Shown: positions 1 through 8,941 of the stretch, one piece after another
How the letters are laid out: each line of letters begins with the position of its first letter
How positions within the stretch are numbered: the first letter of the stretch is position 1
From: Planctomycetota bacterium
GTDB taxonomy: Bacteria > Planctomycetota > UBA1135 > JACQFD01
Direction: 5' to 3'
Length of the DNA: 64,000 nucleotides
Assembly (NCBI GenBank): GCA_016792805.1
Contig: JAEUHX010000052.1
Span: 48,333 to 112,332 of the forward strand
Notes under the pieces: model-generated
The model's input: only the letters and a program-made list of their open reading frames with translations
Database searches by the model: none
What the model was told of the DNA's origin: nothing
Translations under genes and position numbers: made by a program

Positions 1-27
1 CTTGGGCGGTTTCCGGAGACTCGGTCG

Positions 28-1053
28 CTACTTGTACGCGACGGCCGCGCTGTGCGCCCCCTGCAGGTGGATCACCTCGAAGCGCCGGAAGCCGGCTTCC
101 GAACACCAGCCGCGGAAGTCGGCGCCGCTGAAATCGAAAGCGTCGCCGAACTCGATAAGCATGTTCAGGGACATCAATAATCCGAACGCATTTGTGCGCC
201 GCTCGTCATCGATCAGCGCCTCGATCGCGACGAGCGCTCCGCCATCGGGGAGCGCATCGTAGGCCGATCGGATAAGATGCTTCTTCTTTTCGAGGTTCCA
301 ATCGTGAAGGATCATCCCCATCGTGATCACGTCAGCGCGGGGAAGCGGGTCGCGGAAGAAGTCGCCTTTGGCGGTGCTCACGCGCGCCGAGAGGCCGGCT
401 TCCCGGATATGGCGTTGGGCGACCGGCTCCACCGGCGGCAGATCAAAGGAGATGCACTGCAGGTGCGGGTGGCGCTTTGCTGCCTCGATGCACAATAATC
501 CGGTCGCACCGCCGACGTCGCAGAGCGTCTTGTAGCGCTTGAAATCAAACCGCTCGGCGAAGGTTTCGAAGTTGATTCTCGAAATCCCCGTCATGGCCCC
601 GAGGAACTGTTCGAGCTTCGGCAGCTCGGCATAGAGCTGCTCGAAGAGACTCTTCTGCCCATGCTTGGACTCGTTTTGTGGTTTCCCGGTTCGGAGTGCA
701 TCGGGAAGGTCGTTCCAGAAGCGGAACAGGCGTGCGTTCAGCATCACCAGAATGCCGCCGACGTAGCGCGGGCTCGACGCGTCTAGAAAATGCGCGCCCT
801 CCGGAGTGTTGAAATACACGGCATGTGGGCCGTTGCCGTCGCGGCCGAGGAATCCAAGTGCAACAAGCGCATCGAAGAAATCGGCGATCGCACGCGGGTG
901 GAGCTGGAGTTCGCGGCCGAGCTCGGCGCCGGTGAGCCGTCGCGACCCGAGTTTGGTGAAGAGCTGGAACTCGACGGCGGTCAGCAGAACCTTCGAGGAC
1001 CAGAAGGAGAAAGCGGTGCCGAGAATCTGGGCGGGGCTGGGCTGGGCGCTCAT
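28..1053 (-). CDS. SAM-dependent O-methyltransferase (family 2, AcsOMT/COMT-like)
   Basis: 341 aa, ATG start. It probably transfers a methyl group from S-adenosylmethionine to a hydroxyl of a small aromatic or polyketide-type substrate in the cytoplasm. The N-terminal ~100 residues are a helical dimerisation/winged-helix region. A Rossmann SAM site follows at about residue 178 (CDVGGATGLLCIEAAKRHP), then an acidic strand (ISFDLPPV), a GDFFRDPLP segment, and the catalytic-type motif MILHDWNLEKK, whose His is the usual base in this family. Length is normal. It lies alone on the minus strand; the 313 bp between it and the next minus gene carries a dispersed repeat, so it is probably not in an operon with it. 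The substrate cannot be told from sequence. Confidence 0.85.
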   Translation of the reverse strand: MSAQPSPAQILGTAFSFWSSKVLLTAVEFQLFTKLGSRRLTGAELGRELQLHPRAIADFFDALVALGFLGRDGNGPHAVYFNTPEGAHFLDASSPRYVGGILVMLNARLFRFWNDLPDALRTGKPQNESKHGQKSLFEQLYAELPKLEQFLGAMTGISRINFETFAERFDFKRYKTLCDVGGATGLLCIEAAKRHPHLQCISFDLPPVEPVAQRHIREAGLSARVSTAKGDFFRDPLPRADVITMGMILHDWNLEKKKHLIRSAYDALPDGGALVAIEALIDDERRTNAFGLLMSLNMLIEFGDAFDFSGADFRGWCSEAGFRRFEVIHLQGAHSAAVAYK

Positions 1054-1114
1054 TCAGCCATGCTACCGAGCCTCGAGCTGCCCGCGGTAAGAGTCATCCA
1101 AGCTGCGAGCCCGG

Positions 1115-1245
1115 CTTTTTCGCGATCGCATCGTCGAGCCGCGATCGACGGAACACTTTGGCCGCGCCTCACGCGTCTCTCCTCGATCTCGCGAGAAACG
1201 AGCCTCGAATCGTTCGAAAGCGGCTTTTCAGCAACCTGCTCAAGG
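1115..1245. repeat. Dispersed intergenic repeat, copy A
   Basis: About 130 bp that align without gaps to 35511-35635 (copy B), at roughly four identical bases in five; a shorter part matches 19329-19400 (copy C). The best-kept core reads TCGTCGAGCCGCGATCGACG and, further on, CCTCACGCGTCTCTCCTCGA. It fills most of the 313 bp gap between the O-methyltransferase and the FG-GAP gene, and no gene is visible in the rest of that gap. Short frames across both copies give related peptides, but these are open by chance and lack starts. Nature unknown: an intergenic repeat, a MITE-like element or a decayed gene tail. Confidence 0.7.
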
Positions 1246-1366
1246 CGCTGCCGGCGACAAGCGCCGAGGCCTCTTCGAATACGAGGCTCGTTCCTGCATG
1301 CCGTGCTGACACTGCGATCGCGATGAGATCCGCGCGCACCTCGAATGACGTATGAAACTGCCTCTC

Positions 1367-3130
1367 TTATGGAATATTGAGAGTCAATATCGGGCTTTTC
1401 GCGAGCGGCAGGTTGTTAGCGAGAAGGTCCGCGATGTCGACATCACAGAATTGCACGTGGATCGTGCCATGAAGCGAGGCAGGAACGGTGACCGGCAACT
1501 GCGCGAGCCCCGAGGCGTCGAATGGAGGAGGAGAGGTGAGAATCTGAAGGTCGCCGCAGCCGCCGATGTCGAAGGTCACATAAGGTCCCAGAGCGAGCGG
1601 CTGGAGGCACGCGCTCGCCACGGGCAGGATGAGGTTGCCTGGTCGCGGTCCCGCAAAGTAGATCACTGCAGGCTGGCCGCTCTGCGACTGAGGCGGGTCG
1701 ATGAGTAATGCCTGCGTGTCGGGAAGCCGCAGCGGATAATTTACGTGGGCGCTCGATCCCGCCGCGGTCGAGAGCGTAACACTCGTGAGCGCGGCGGTCG
1801 CAGGCGGAGGGGCCATGGATAAAGTCATCGTGTTTCCGTCAGCGCTCAGCTGGAACTGCCCTGGTCCGTACGTTCGTGTACCGACTTGAACATGGCTCAG
1901 TGCGGAGAGTCCCGTCGCTCGAAAGCGGATCTCTGGGGTAGTTGGTGCGGCGATGGCCGATCCCCATGGCTCGATGCTTCGAATCGAGGGAACCCAGGGA
2001 AGAGATGGTGCGAGCGTGTTGGCTCGGAACGCGGTGCCGCTTGTCGGGTAATAATAAGAGAGAACGAGATCGGGACGGCCGTCTCCCGAGAAATCGGCGA
2101 CGTCCACGGGGGTGATATGATCCGTTGTCTCGAGCATGAGGAGGGAAGAGAAAGTTAGACTCCCCAAGTTCACGAGCTGCATCAGCGTGACATCGGATTG
2201 GAAACCTATCAGGATTTCCGGACGACCGTCGCCGTTGAGATCCGCGACTTTGACAATCCCAGTAAGCACAGGAGAGTTCCAAAGCTGAAGCGCTCCAGCA
2301 TTTGAGATGACAGATACTGCCGGTGGATCGGGCTGCGAGAAGATGTCGTGATAGGCGGTTGTAAGGTCTCCGAGTCCATCGGAGTCGAGGTCCGCGATCA
2401 CGACATGAGTAGCGCCATACTGTCCCGCATAGAACGACGTGTCGCCCGAGGAGCCGCCCGCGCCATTGCCGAATCTCAGATGAACAAAATCGAGATTCCA
2501 CCATGCTGCGCTCCAATCAAGTCGGCCGTCTCCGTTGAAGTCGCCCACATCCTCGATGAGGCTGTTGACCGAGGGGCTCGACGCGAGCACAAATGCTCCT
2601 TGGCCATCTCCCACAAATATCCAATCGTGGGCATCGTCCATCGAATGCCAGGAGATCGGCCTGTACGATGAGATCAAGAGATCGAGCTTCCCATCAGAAT
2701 TGAATTCGGAGAGGTCGGCGAATTTTGGCGTCCAGGTCACGCGGGCGACTTCGCCGAGAGATGTGAACTGCCCTGTGCCGTCGCCCAGAAGGGCGTCGAA
2801 GGTGCCGCTAATGCTCGAAGAGCTCGAGTGACCCACGAGGTCGATCTTCCCGTCGCGATTGATATCGCCGACCTGGAGTAGGCTCATTCCGGCTGCGAAG
2901 GGCAACGTCGGCCCGAACGTGCCGGTTCCCGTGGCGAGTTGGCATCCGTTCCAGGCCAGAAGGTCAAGCCGGCCATCTTGATTGAGATCTGCGAGCATAC
3001 TTGTGTCGAATCCGACGCTGACCATCTGCGGCGGACCGAATGTCGGAGTGCTCTGTGCCACTCCGATCGATGTGAGTGTCGAGATCCCAAGAATCTGCGC
3101 GGTGAGCCGCGAGGAGTGAAACGGACGCAT
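1367..3130 (-). CDS. Secreted FG-GAP/VCBS repeat beta-propeller protein
   Basis: 587 aa. The ATG at 3130 is chosen because TTGGAG lies at proper spacing before it and a signal peptide follows (MRPFHSSRLTAQILGIS...GVAQS); the frame is open further upstream but that part is arginine-rich and unlike a leader. Roughly residues 35-400 hold repeated DxNxDGxxDL calcium-binding loops (DLNQDGRLDLL, DINRDGKIDLV, DFNGDGRLDW, DLNGDGRPEIL, DFSGDGRPDLV), the pattern of integrin-alpha-like propellers. The C-terminal ~180 residues are Ig/IPT-like beta sequence, and they differ from the GTPGC module found on the four other FG-GAP proteins in this window. Probably extracellular; ligand unknown. Confidence 0.85.
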   Translation of the reverse strand: MRPFHSSRLTAQILGISTLTSIGVAQSTPTFGPPQMVSVGFDTSMLADLNQDGRLDLLAWNGCQLATGTGTFGPTLPFAAGMSLLQVGDINRDGKIDLVGHSSSSSISGTFDALLGDGTGQFTSLGEVARVTWTPKFADLSEFNSDGKLDLLISSYRPISWHSMDDAHDWIFVGDGQGAFVLASSPSVNSLIEDVGDFNGDGRLDWSAAWWNLDFVHLRFGNGAGGSSGDTSFYAGQYGATHVVIADLDSDGLGDLTTAYHDIFSQPDPPAVSVISNAGALQLWNSPVLTGIVKVADLNGDGRPEILIGFQSDVTLMQLVNLGSLTFSSLLMLETTDHITPVDVADFSGDGRPDLVLSYYYPTSGTAFRANTLAPSLPWVPSIRSIEPWGSAIAAPTTPEIRFRATGLSALSHVQVGTRTYGPGQFQLSADGNTMTLSMAPPPATAALTSVTLSTAAGSSAHVNYPLRLPDTQALLIDPPQSQSGQPAVIYFAGPRPGNLILPVASACLQPLALGPYVTFDIGGCGDLQILTSPPPFDASGLAQLPVTVPASLHGTIHVQFCDVDIADLLANNLPLAKSPILTLNIP

Positions 3131-3325
3131 GAACGTTCTCCAATCTGTCTCAGAACCAAGAGCGAGCAATCGCCGGTTGCAAGCCGGACCTACGGGGCCG
3201 CCCCGAACCGCAACGCGTTGGGGCATATAACGTAACAAACGGCCCCGCCTTCGCAACGCATTCTCGGAGGCGGGGCCGCAGCACTCGCAGCCGCGGCGCG
3301 CGAGACTCGGCCGCGGCCGGGGCTT

Positions 3326-5401
3326 TCATTCCTCTCCGTCGAGGTAGGCGTAGCCGCCATGGCCACCGAGAGAGCAGTCGGCAGCGGTCACTCGGATCGT
3401 GAGTGTGTGTCCCTGAGTGCCCGAGACGTCCACAATGGCGATCTGCCACGGAATCGCCTTCCACGAACCGCCGAAGAACGGCTGCCAGCCCGAGTACAGC
3501 GGATCATTGGCATAGAAGTGCCTCTGATACAGCTGAACGCCGGCCGTATCGTCGCTCACCACGATATCCACATACGGCTGTTCCCACGGGGAGTGCGACG
3601 GATCCTCAAGAATAGCTGCCCAGTAGAACTGAAGCTGCGGGTTGGGCACACTCGGAACCACCGCGGATTGAGAGACGGTGCTGATGTGCTCGCTGTTGTC
3701 CTCATTATTGATGCGGCAGGCTTGGCTTCCGGCATACGGGAACGCAAGAGTGCTCGCGATGGGGTCGAAGCCGGCCCCTACGATGGCACTTTTCTCCGGG
3801 AGGAAGGAACCCGGAGTAGTGTTGTACCAAGTGTGAGTCTCGTGCGACCAGCCGGTGAAGTCGCCCGTCTCAAATCCGAGGTTCACGAAGAAATTCTGTC
3901 CCGGACGCTTCATCGTGAACGAGCGGAAGCCTGCCCATGCGTTCCACTCATTCCTGGGATTGTCGGTCCAGAGCATGATCAGGCTGTTGCTCGGATTCGG
4001 AAAACTGCCGTTCGGAATCGACTTCGAGTAGCTCGCCGGATCCATCGTGTCGACCCACTTCATACCGCCGTTGATGTAGTAGACGAAGCGTGTTGCGGGA
4101 TAAAGACCTCCGCTGCAGCTGCCCTGCACATTCACGGGATCCGGGTCGATGATGAATGCCACTCCGCTCGCGTCGGGAACGGGCGCGGTGAGATTCACCG
4201 TCACAAGCCGCGAGTCGGTCCAGTTTGTATCAGCAGCGGTGAAGTAATCTTCGAAGCGAGAGGAGTCGAGCACCGACGAGCAGGCCTCGATCGCGTACTT
4301 GGTGATCGCTCCGGGGTAGGCGGCGGCCTTCGTATAAGTGGTAAATCCGCTCGTCAGCGACCAGGAGAGCGCCGCGATCTCACCCGGGAAGTTCGGGTCG
4401 TAGATGTGGAACTCACCGGCAGACGCATCGAAGTCGTGCACGAGCACCGTCTGGCTGAACGGCGCGCCGCCGCCGCCCAATCCGGAGAACCGCAGCAGCG
4501 GCGGCATTGTGGAGAGCTTGAGCGCAGTCAAGAGTTGAAGTCCCGTCTGCGCATCCGTCATCGTCGAGTCGCCAAGCGTCACTCGCTTCTCCCAGATGTT
4601 TCGAGAAGCAGCAAAAATGCGCCCGATCAGCTCCCGCGCCGTCGTGTCATCTTGGAACACGCCGGGATCTCCCTGACGGTACTTGTCGAAGAGGTTGATG
4701 GAGGTCGGCACCTTCTTCGCCGCGAAATACCAGCTCGCGTAGCTCGCCATTCCGAGCGAGGAGGCTCCCGGCAGAACGTAGTTCCCGAAATTGGGATGGA
4801 AGAATCCGTCGACCGGTCCGCGGAACCCTGTGTCGGCGTCCGACGGGGCGGTCCCGAGCCCGGGCACTCCAAGAAGGACAAAGTAACCAAAGTGAACAGT
4901 TGAGAACGTAATTGTATTGGCGGTCTTGTCGATCGACTGCGCGGCGAGCGGGATGTAGTGACTCGTGGCCGGATCCCATACGAAGGGTGTCGGCTCGTCG
5001 CCCACCTGGAGAACGCTCGGATCATAGGGAAGTGTGATCGAGAGCGGGTGCAGGAAGTCGAAGGCGTTGTTCTTAATGATGCGAGCGATGCGGCTAGCCT
5101 GCACGGCGCCCGACGGAATTGGCCCTGGGGGCAACAGTTCGGGACGGATGCGAACTTGAACCGCCTCACCCAGATCCACGGTGCCTTCGTCAGCGACTAC
5201 CGACATGCCGTATAGCACATGCTTCGTTTTGTTGACCGTAATATCTCCGCCTGGGTACGTGATTGTACCTGTGATTTCAGACGTGGCTGCGGAGCCTGCG
5301 AACTGATGGCCTGTGCGCTTCTCGCGGCATCCAGCCAGCGGAATGAGTAGGAGCGATGCGGCTGCGCCGTACCGCACGGCGTGGGAGGGAGTTAGGAACA
5401 T
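3326..5401 (-). CDS. Lipoprotein with C39/papain-like peptidase fold (possibly inactive) and C-terminal beta domain
   Basis: 691 aa. The ATG at 5401 gives a clean lipoprotein leader with lipobox LAGC at about residue 24; upstream in-frame sequence is Arg/Ser-rich and is left out. Order seen: an Ig/ZU5-like beta region to ~residue 190; a segment with HPNFGNYVLPGASSLGMASY...WYFAAKK and, ~130 residues later, LVHDFDASAGEFHIYDPNFP; then a C-terminal domain starting at NLGFETGDFTGW, a pattern common in sugar-binding or anchor domains. The first two motifs resemble cysteine peptidase-like proteins whose nucleophile sits at the place here occupied by SS, so Ser may replace Cys. The assignment is from motif memory and moderate. 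Anchored in a membrane facing outward. Confidence 0.55.
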   Translation of the reverse strand: MFLTPSHAVRYGAAASLLLIPLAGCREKRTGHQFAGSAATSEITGTITYPGGDITVNKTKHVLYGMSVVADEGTVDLGEAVQVRIRPELLPPGPIPSGAVQASRIARIIKNNAFDFLHPLSITLPYDPSVLQVGDEPTPFVWDPATSHYIPLAAQSIDKTANTITFSTVHFGYFVLLGVPGLGTAPSDADTGFRGPVDGFFHPNFGNYVLPGASSLGMASYASWYFAAKKVPTSINLFDKYRQGDPGVFQDDTTARELIGRIFAASRNIWEKRVTLGDSTMTDAQTGLQLLTALKLSTMPPLLRFSGLGGGGAPFSQTVLVHDFDASAGEFHIYDPNFPGEIAALSWSLTSGFTTYTKAAAYPGAITKYAIEACSSVLDSSRFEDYFTAADTNWTDSRLVTVNLTAPVPDASGVAFIIDPDPVNVQGSCSGGLYPATRFVYYINGGMKWVDTMDPASYSKSIPNGSFPNPSNSLIMLWTDNPRNEWNAWAGFRSFTMKRPGQNFFVNLGFETGDFTGWSHETHTWYNTTPGSFLPEKSAIVGAGFDPIASTLAFPYAGSQACRINNEDNSEHISTVSQSAVVPSVPNPQLQFYWAAILEDPSHSPWEQPYVDIVVSDDTAGVQLYQRHFYANDPLYSGWQPFFGGSWKAIPWQIAIVDVSGTQGHTLTIRVTAADCSLGGHGGYAYLDGEE

Positions 5402-5852
5402 GGAATGTCTCGGGGAAGGGGAACTTCTCCTCCGCACAATTGCCCCTGCGGTGGTGCCGCGCGCACCGATATGGAGCCGCGAGATACAGCCGCATTGCGA
5501 TGACGGCCCCCTTGGGGCCGTCGTCCGGTGTCCTGTGGGGCTGTGCCTTGAGGAAGACGCTCTCAGTGGAGCGCTGCGGGGTATTGCGGCTAATGGTGTG
5601 CCACCGAGACCCATCGAATTGACATGCTGCAGCCTTCCTTTTATTGGGCTCCACCAGAGTTCCCCGCTCTGACCGCGATCAGCAATGAAGGTGCAAAGTT
5701 CAAGAGTCCGAATGTTCCTCGTCGCCCATCGGGCACGCGAGGCAAGCGCGCTCGATGGACGACCTGTTCTGCAGCGTACTCCCGTGAGATTTCTATCTTT
5801 CAGTCTCTTCTCCGAGAAGACTAGTGACAAATAAGGATCGCCGGCGACTTGG
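5402..5852. other. 451 bp intergenic region with hairpins, no gene seen
   Basis: Between two minus-strand genes. It holds a GC hairpin near 5511-5530 (GACGGCCCC and GGGGCCGTC) without a T-run, and an AGTCTTCTC/GAGAAGAGACT inverted repeat near 5803-5823 just downstream of the metalloprotease stop. The second could be a weak terminator, but there is no clear T-tract. Open frames here are extensions of the lipoprotein frame or antisense and have no coding character. Confidence 0.5.
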
Positions 5853-8411
5853 CTATCTTACGCAGATAGCAATATTTCGATCATCCGCAGGATGGAAAGA
5901 GACATGGAATCTGGATGGGTCGCCATTACCTCGTGGAAGTACTAGCTCTTGATTTGTAAAAGCGGCGTTGGGGTGGTTCCTCTTATAGAGCCACTCATGA
6001 GCAAGAATGATGGGAGCCGCAAGTGGGTTCGGTGGCACATGAGCTGCCATTGCGGAAATAACGACCGGATAGCGGGCCTTCGCATCGAATGCGTGTGTAT
6101 CCCTTCTGCTACTGAACCACCATTGCCAGTAGCCCCGATCCTCGTTGATCCAGGAAACCACAATCCCATTCGATGGCACTTCATCGATACCCTCGGTGTA
6201 CTGACGATTCTCGACCGTGTACCACTCTGCCGGATGTAAGGGATCGAAAAGTATGATCGCATCTCGGCTATTCAGGAAGGGTCTTATGAGATAGCTGCCC
6301 CTCTGGGTCGGAGTAACGTACTTGGGCTTGACCCACCCGAGGCGAATTCGATCGAAAACGGACAGCATCACCGACTCGTAGTTGGATGTTGCATTGTCGA
6401 ATCCCCCGCCTTGAGCGGAGCTCGAATTGGTCCATCGGTGCCACGCGCTCATCTCGTGCGGTTCGAGCCTGGCAATGTCGTCACCTGCACCCGGTTCCGC
6501 ACAAACCCAGAACCCGAGCTTCGTTTTCAATGCAATCTCATGGCCGGAACGGATTGCGTCCGCGCCGTGAGGTTGCCGGATTTTGAATGCTTCCCAGTCG
6601 CCACGGGCGGTGCGATTTGCGGTCATGACGCTGGCCCCGCCATACTCCGACGTGACATATCTTCCAGCAGCGGTGCGAAGATAAATGGTTGCGTTATTCG
6701 AGACCCGCCCAGCGGCGCACTCGATGATGAACACGCTCTCGTCAGTAGTGTCCGCTGGCTTAGTAGTCACTACTTGCGGAGGGCTGCTCGGTGCTGCCCA
6801 TGTTCGAAGGGGATCGGCCAGTAGCTTGAGTCGAACTCGGTCTCCGCTTCGGACATCGCCGTTTCCGTCAACCCGTTGAATAATAAACGTCTCCCTTGCC
6901 GACGGAGATTCGCTCGTCGCGATCACGTCTCCGCGCACGGGTCTCGGAAGGTGATAACGATCTATTACATCGAGGTACATGTGTGACGCCTCGTGGCCAA
7001 TCACCATGCGGGCGCGCTCATCAATGTCTGGCGACACGCCGACGCCGGCGCTCGGCCCGATGTAGCGGATCCCTCGGGGAGTGGTCTCATCGAAGTGTCC
7101 CATCTGTCCGCCATTTCCAACACCGAGTCGGAGCAAGCCGATCTCTCGTCCGTCGATCACTCCGCGGGTTGCGAGCGACGCGAGCGGGACTCCCTGTGAT
7201 TCCGCGGCAGCGAGCACTTCGCTGAGCGGAATATCTCCGGGAGGGACTCGGATCGGACCAAAGACACCTGCGCTCCGAACCTCCAACAGACCGTTCGACA
7301 TCGTGCGGACCCAATCAGCCAAGCTTGGACGAGTTCCGAAGAGGGCTTCTTCGATCTGTAAGTTGCTTGCGGTAAGCGGCGGCTGGCTTTCGCTGTGAAT
7401 ATGTATCACAAAAATCCGCTTTATCCCAACTGTGGGAGTCGCAGGGGCGGCAAGAGGCCTTTCCCTTAGCGCACTGCCGTCAGAGAGCCATCCGCTTTCG
7501 ATTCCGGACCGTGCCGCGAATTCAAGTTGAAAGTGAGACGCCGCGCTATGGATCGCACCCTCGGCGGCGAGAGTTCCGCCTCGCTCCACGATGAATCGCA
7601 ACGTCTCCATGGATTGAAGCGTGACGCGGGATCCATGGGTGATCTGCCCAGTGGGCGGATCGACACTTCCGATCCTGAATTGGGCAGATCGAGTCATGTG
7701 ATTCGCACGCGCCTCGATGGTGCCGGACGTCGCCGTGCGAATGTAATTGCCATTCCATGCCTGCAATGCAATCGAGTCGCCGCTCCGAATCTGTCCATCA
7801 TGTCGACTGAGATTGGTAAGGGACACTGTCTCCCAGAGTCCGGTAACTGTGCGATCTGCCACCACCTCGCGACCGCCGCCATCTTCCGGCGTAATGAACC
7901 GTCCGGATGGTGCACGAAGCCGAATGAGCTGAGGGCTGTACATCCGAATGATAAGCGTCTCATCCGTGCCGATGCGTTCAGCCGTTGCACGGACGGTGCC
8001 CTCGCCGCGTCCCGATGCGCTCACATAGCGGAGATTCGCGGCCTGAAGTGCAACCTGATCGCCGGTCTCGACTCGGCCTCTACCGCGCATTCGTCGAAGT
8101 GTGAAGATCGCCGCGCTCTCTATCCAGCTGAGAGTAGCGCTTAGGTCCCCGTCGCTTTCCGCAACCGAGACGAAATGACCACTATTTGACTGGAGCACGA
8201 CTTTGTCGACGTGCTGCGGGGTGTGGCCGGGTCGCGAGCGATTGAAGAGCCGAAAGATCTCCCAAGGACCGACGCCAACGGTATTAGTTGCAGTCAGCGT
8301 CTCTCCATCGCCGCCTCGTGCCGCGAGGATTCTCCCATCTGTGGTGCTTAGGGCGATCTGGTACGGAATCATGAACCTGCTCTTGGGAACGAGACGGGCT
8401 CGAAGGGTCAT
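5853..8411 (-). CDS. M6-like zinc metalloprotease with beta-trefoil (fascin-like) domains
   Basis: 852 aa from ATG 8411 (ATG 8372 is an alternative; neither has a good ribosome site). Residues ~17-300 hold about six repeats of the form GDxIALQAxNGxYIxA, the fascin/actin-crosslinking-like beta-trefoil pattern, probably two trefoils. The peptidase region begins near 328 (IKRIFVIHIHSE) and carries GHEASHMYLDVIDRY, a HExxH zinc site with His473, Glu474 and His477, then the M6-type FDRIRLGWVKP near 685. Between them, about residues 495-640, sits another set of trefoil-like repeats, so the lobe appears inserted within the peptidase. No signal peptide or TM is visible, which is odd for an M6 relative; an upstream non-ATG start would not obviously add one. 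Target unknown. Confidence 0.7.
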   Translation of the reverse strand: MTLRARLVPKSRFMIPYQIALSTTDGRILAARGGDGETLTATNTVGVGPWEIFRLFNRSRPGHTPQHVDKVVLQSNSGHFVSVAESDGDLSATLSWIESAAIFTLRRMRGRGRVETGDQVALQAANLRYVSASGRGEGTVRATAERIGTDETLIIRMYSPQLIRLRAPSGRFITPEDGGGREVVADRTVTGLWETVSLTNLSRHDGQIRSGDSIALQAWNGNYIRTATSGTIEARANHMTRSAQFRIGSVDPPTGQITHGSRVTLQSMETLRFIVERGGTLAAEGAIHSAASHFQLEFAARSGIESGWLSDGSALRERPLAAPATPTVGIKRIFVIHIHSESQPPLTASNLQIEEALFGTRPSLADWVRTMSNGLLEVRSAGVFGPIRVPPGDIPLSEVLAAAESQGVPLASLATRGVIDGREIGLLRLGVGNGGQMGHFDETTPRGIRYIGPSAGVGVSPDIDERARMVIGHEASHMYLDVIDRYHLPRPVRGDVIATSESPSARETFIIQRVDGNGDVRSGDRVRLKLLADPLRTWAAPSSPPQVVTTKPADTTDESVFIIECAAGRVSNNATIYLRTAAGRYVTSEYGGASVMTANRTARGDWEAFKIRQPHGADAIRSGHEIALKTKLGFWVCAEPGAGDDIARLEPHEMSAWHRWTNSSSAQGGGFDNATSNYESVMLSVFDRIRLGWVKPKYVTPTQRGSYLIRPFLNSRDAIILFDPLHPAEWYTVENRQYTEGIDEVPSNGIVVSWINEDRGYWQWWFSSRRDTHAFDAKARYPVVISAMAAHVPPNPLAAPIILAHEWLYKRNHPNAAFTNQELVLPRGNGDPSRFHVSFHPADDRNIAICVR

Positions 8412-8941
8412 ATCCGAGCCAGTCGCCCAGCCGCGAGGGCTAGGTGGGCCATTGGAAACTGGAATCCGAATCTGCCGCTCTAACGACTGACGACAAGGGA
8501 CCGAACAGGATCATGGCCGGCGGAGCAGATCGGATGATGTTCGCACTCTGTGGTGCGCTCAACGTCGGATGTCCTGAATCTCCTCACATCGCGATCGCCG
8601 ACCGGCTAGATGCTCGGCACACGCAACGCCAGCGACGAGCTGATCGGAACCGAAGTTCAGGCTAAGAAATCGCGAATAAGTCTCGTGCGCAGGTCGGACA
8701 ACTTTAGCCGCGGCCTCATACGGCGTGTTAGAGCTGCAAACGGCGCGCAAGGCGACGACGTCGGGATCGGATTTCGGTGTCGCCGCAATAAAGATGGAGC
8801 GGATCCCCGATGAGTTGGGCTGCGTGGAGACGGTGATGCCACGTTCGTGTACATTCGAGCCCAGGAGGCAATCCTGTCCTCATTCAAGTCCTACATCGGA
8901 TCATGAACCGCGGCCCGCTACTTACTTCAGATACTGTGGCA
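8412..8941. other. 530 bp intergenic region, no gene seen
   Basis: Divergent gap between the metalloprotease (minus) and the next plus-strand gene. The metalloprotease frame stays open upstream to about 8512 but offers no ATG, GTG or TTG. Other short frames lack ribosome sites and protein-like composition. Promoters for both flanking genes should lie here, but I could not pick convincing -35/-10 boxes. Confidence 0.5.

Noticed and set aside
3359..4903. 514-codon plus-strand frame over the lipoprotein
   Set aside because: Antisense, Arg/His-rich, no recognisable domain.
5511..5530. GC hairpin as a terminator
   Set aside because: No T-run on either strand.
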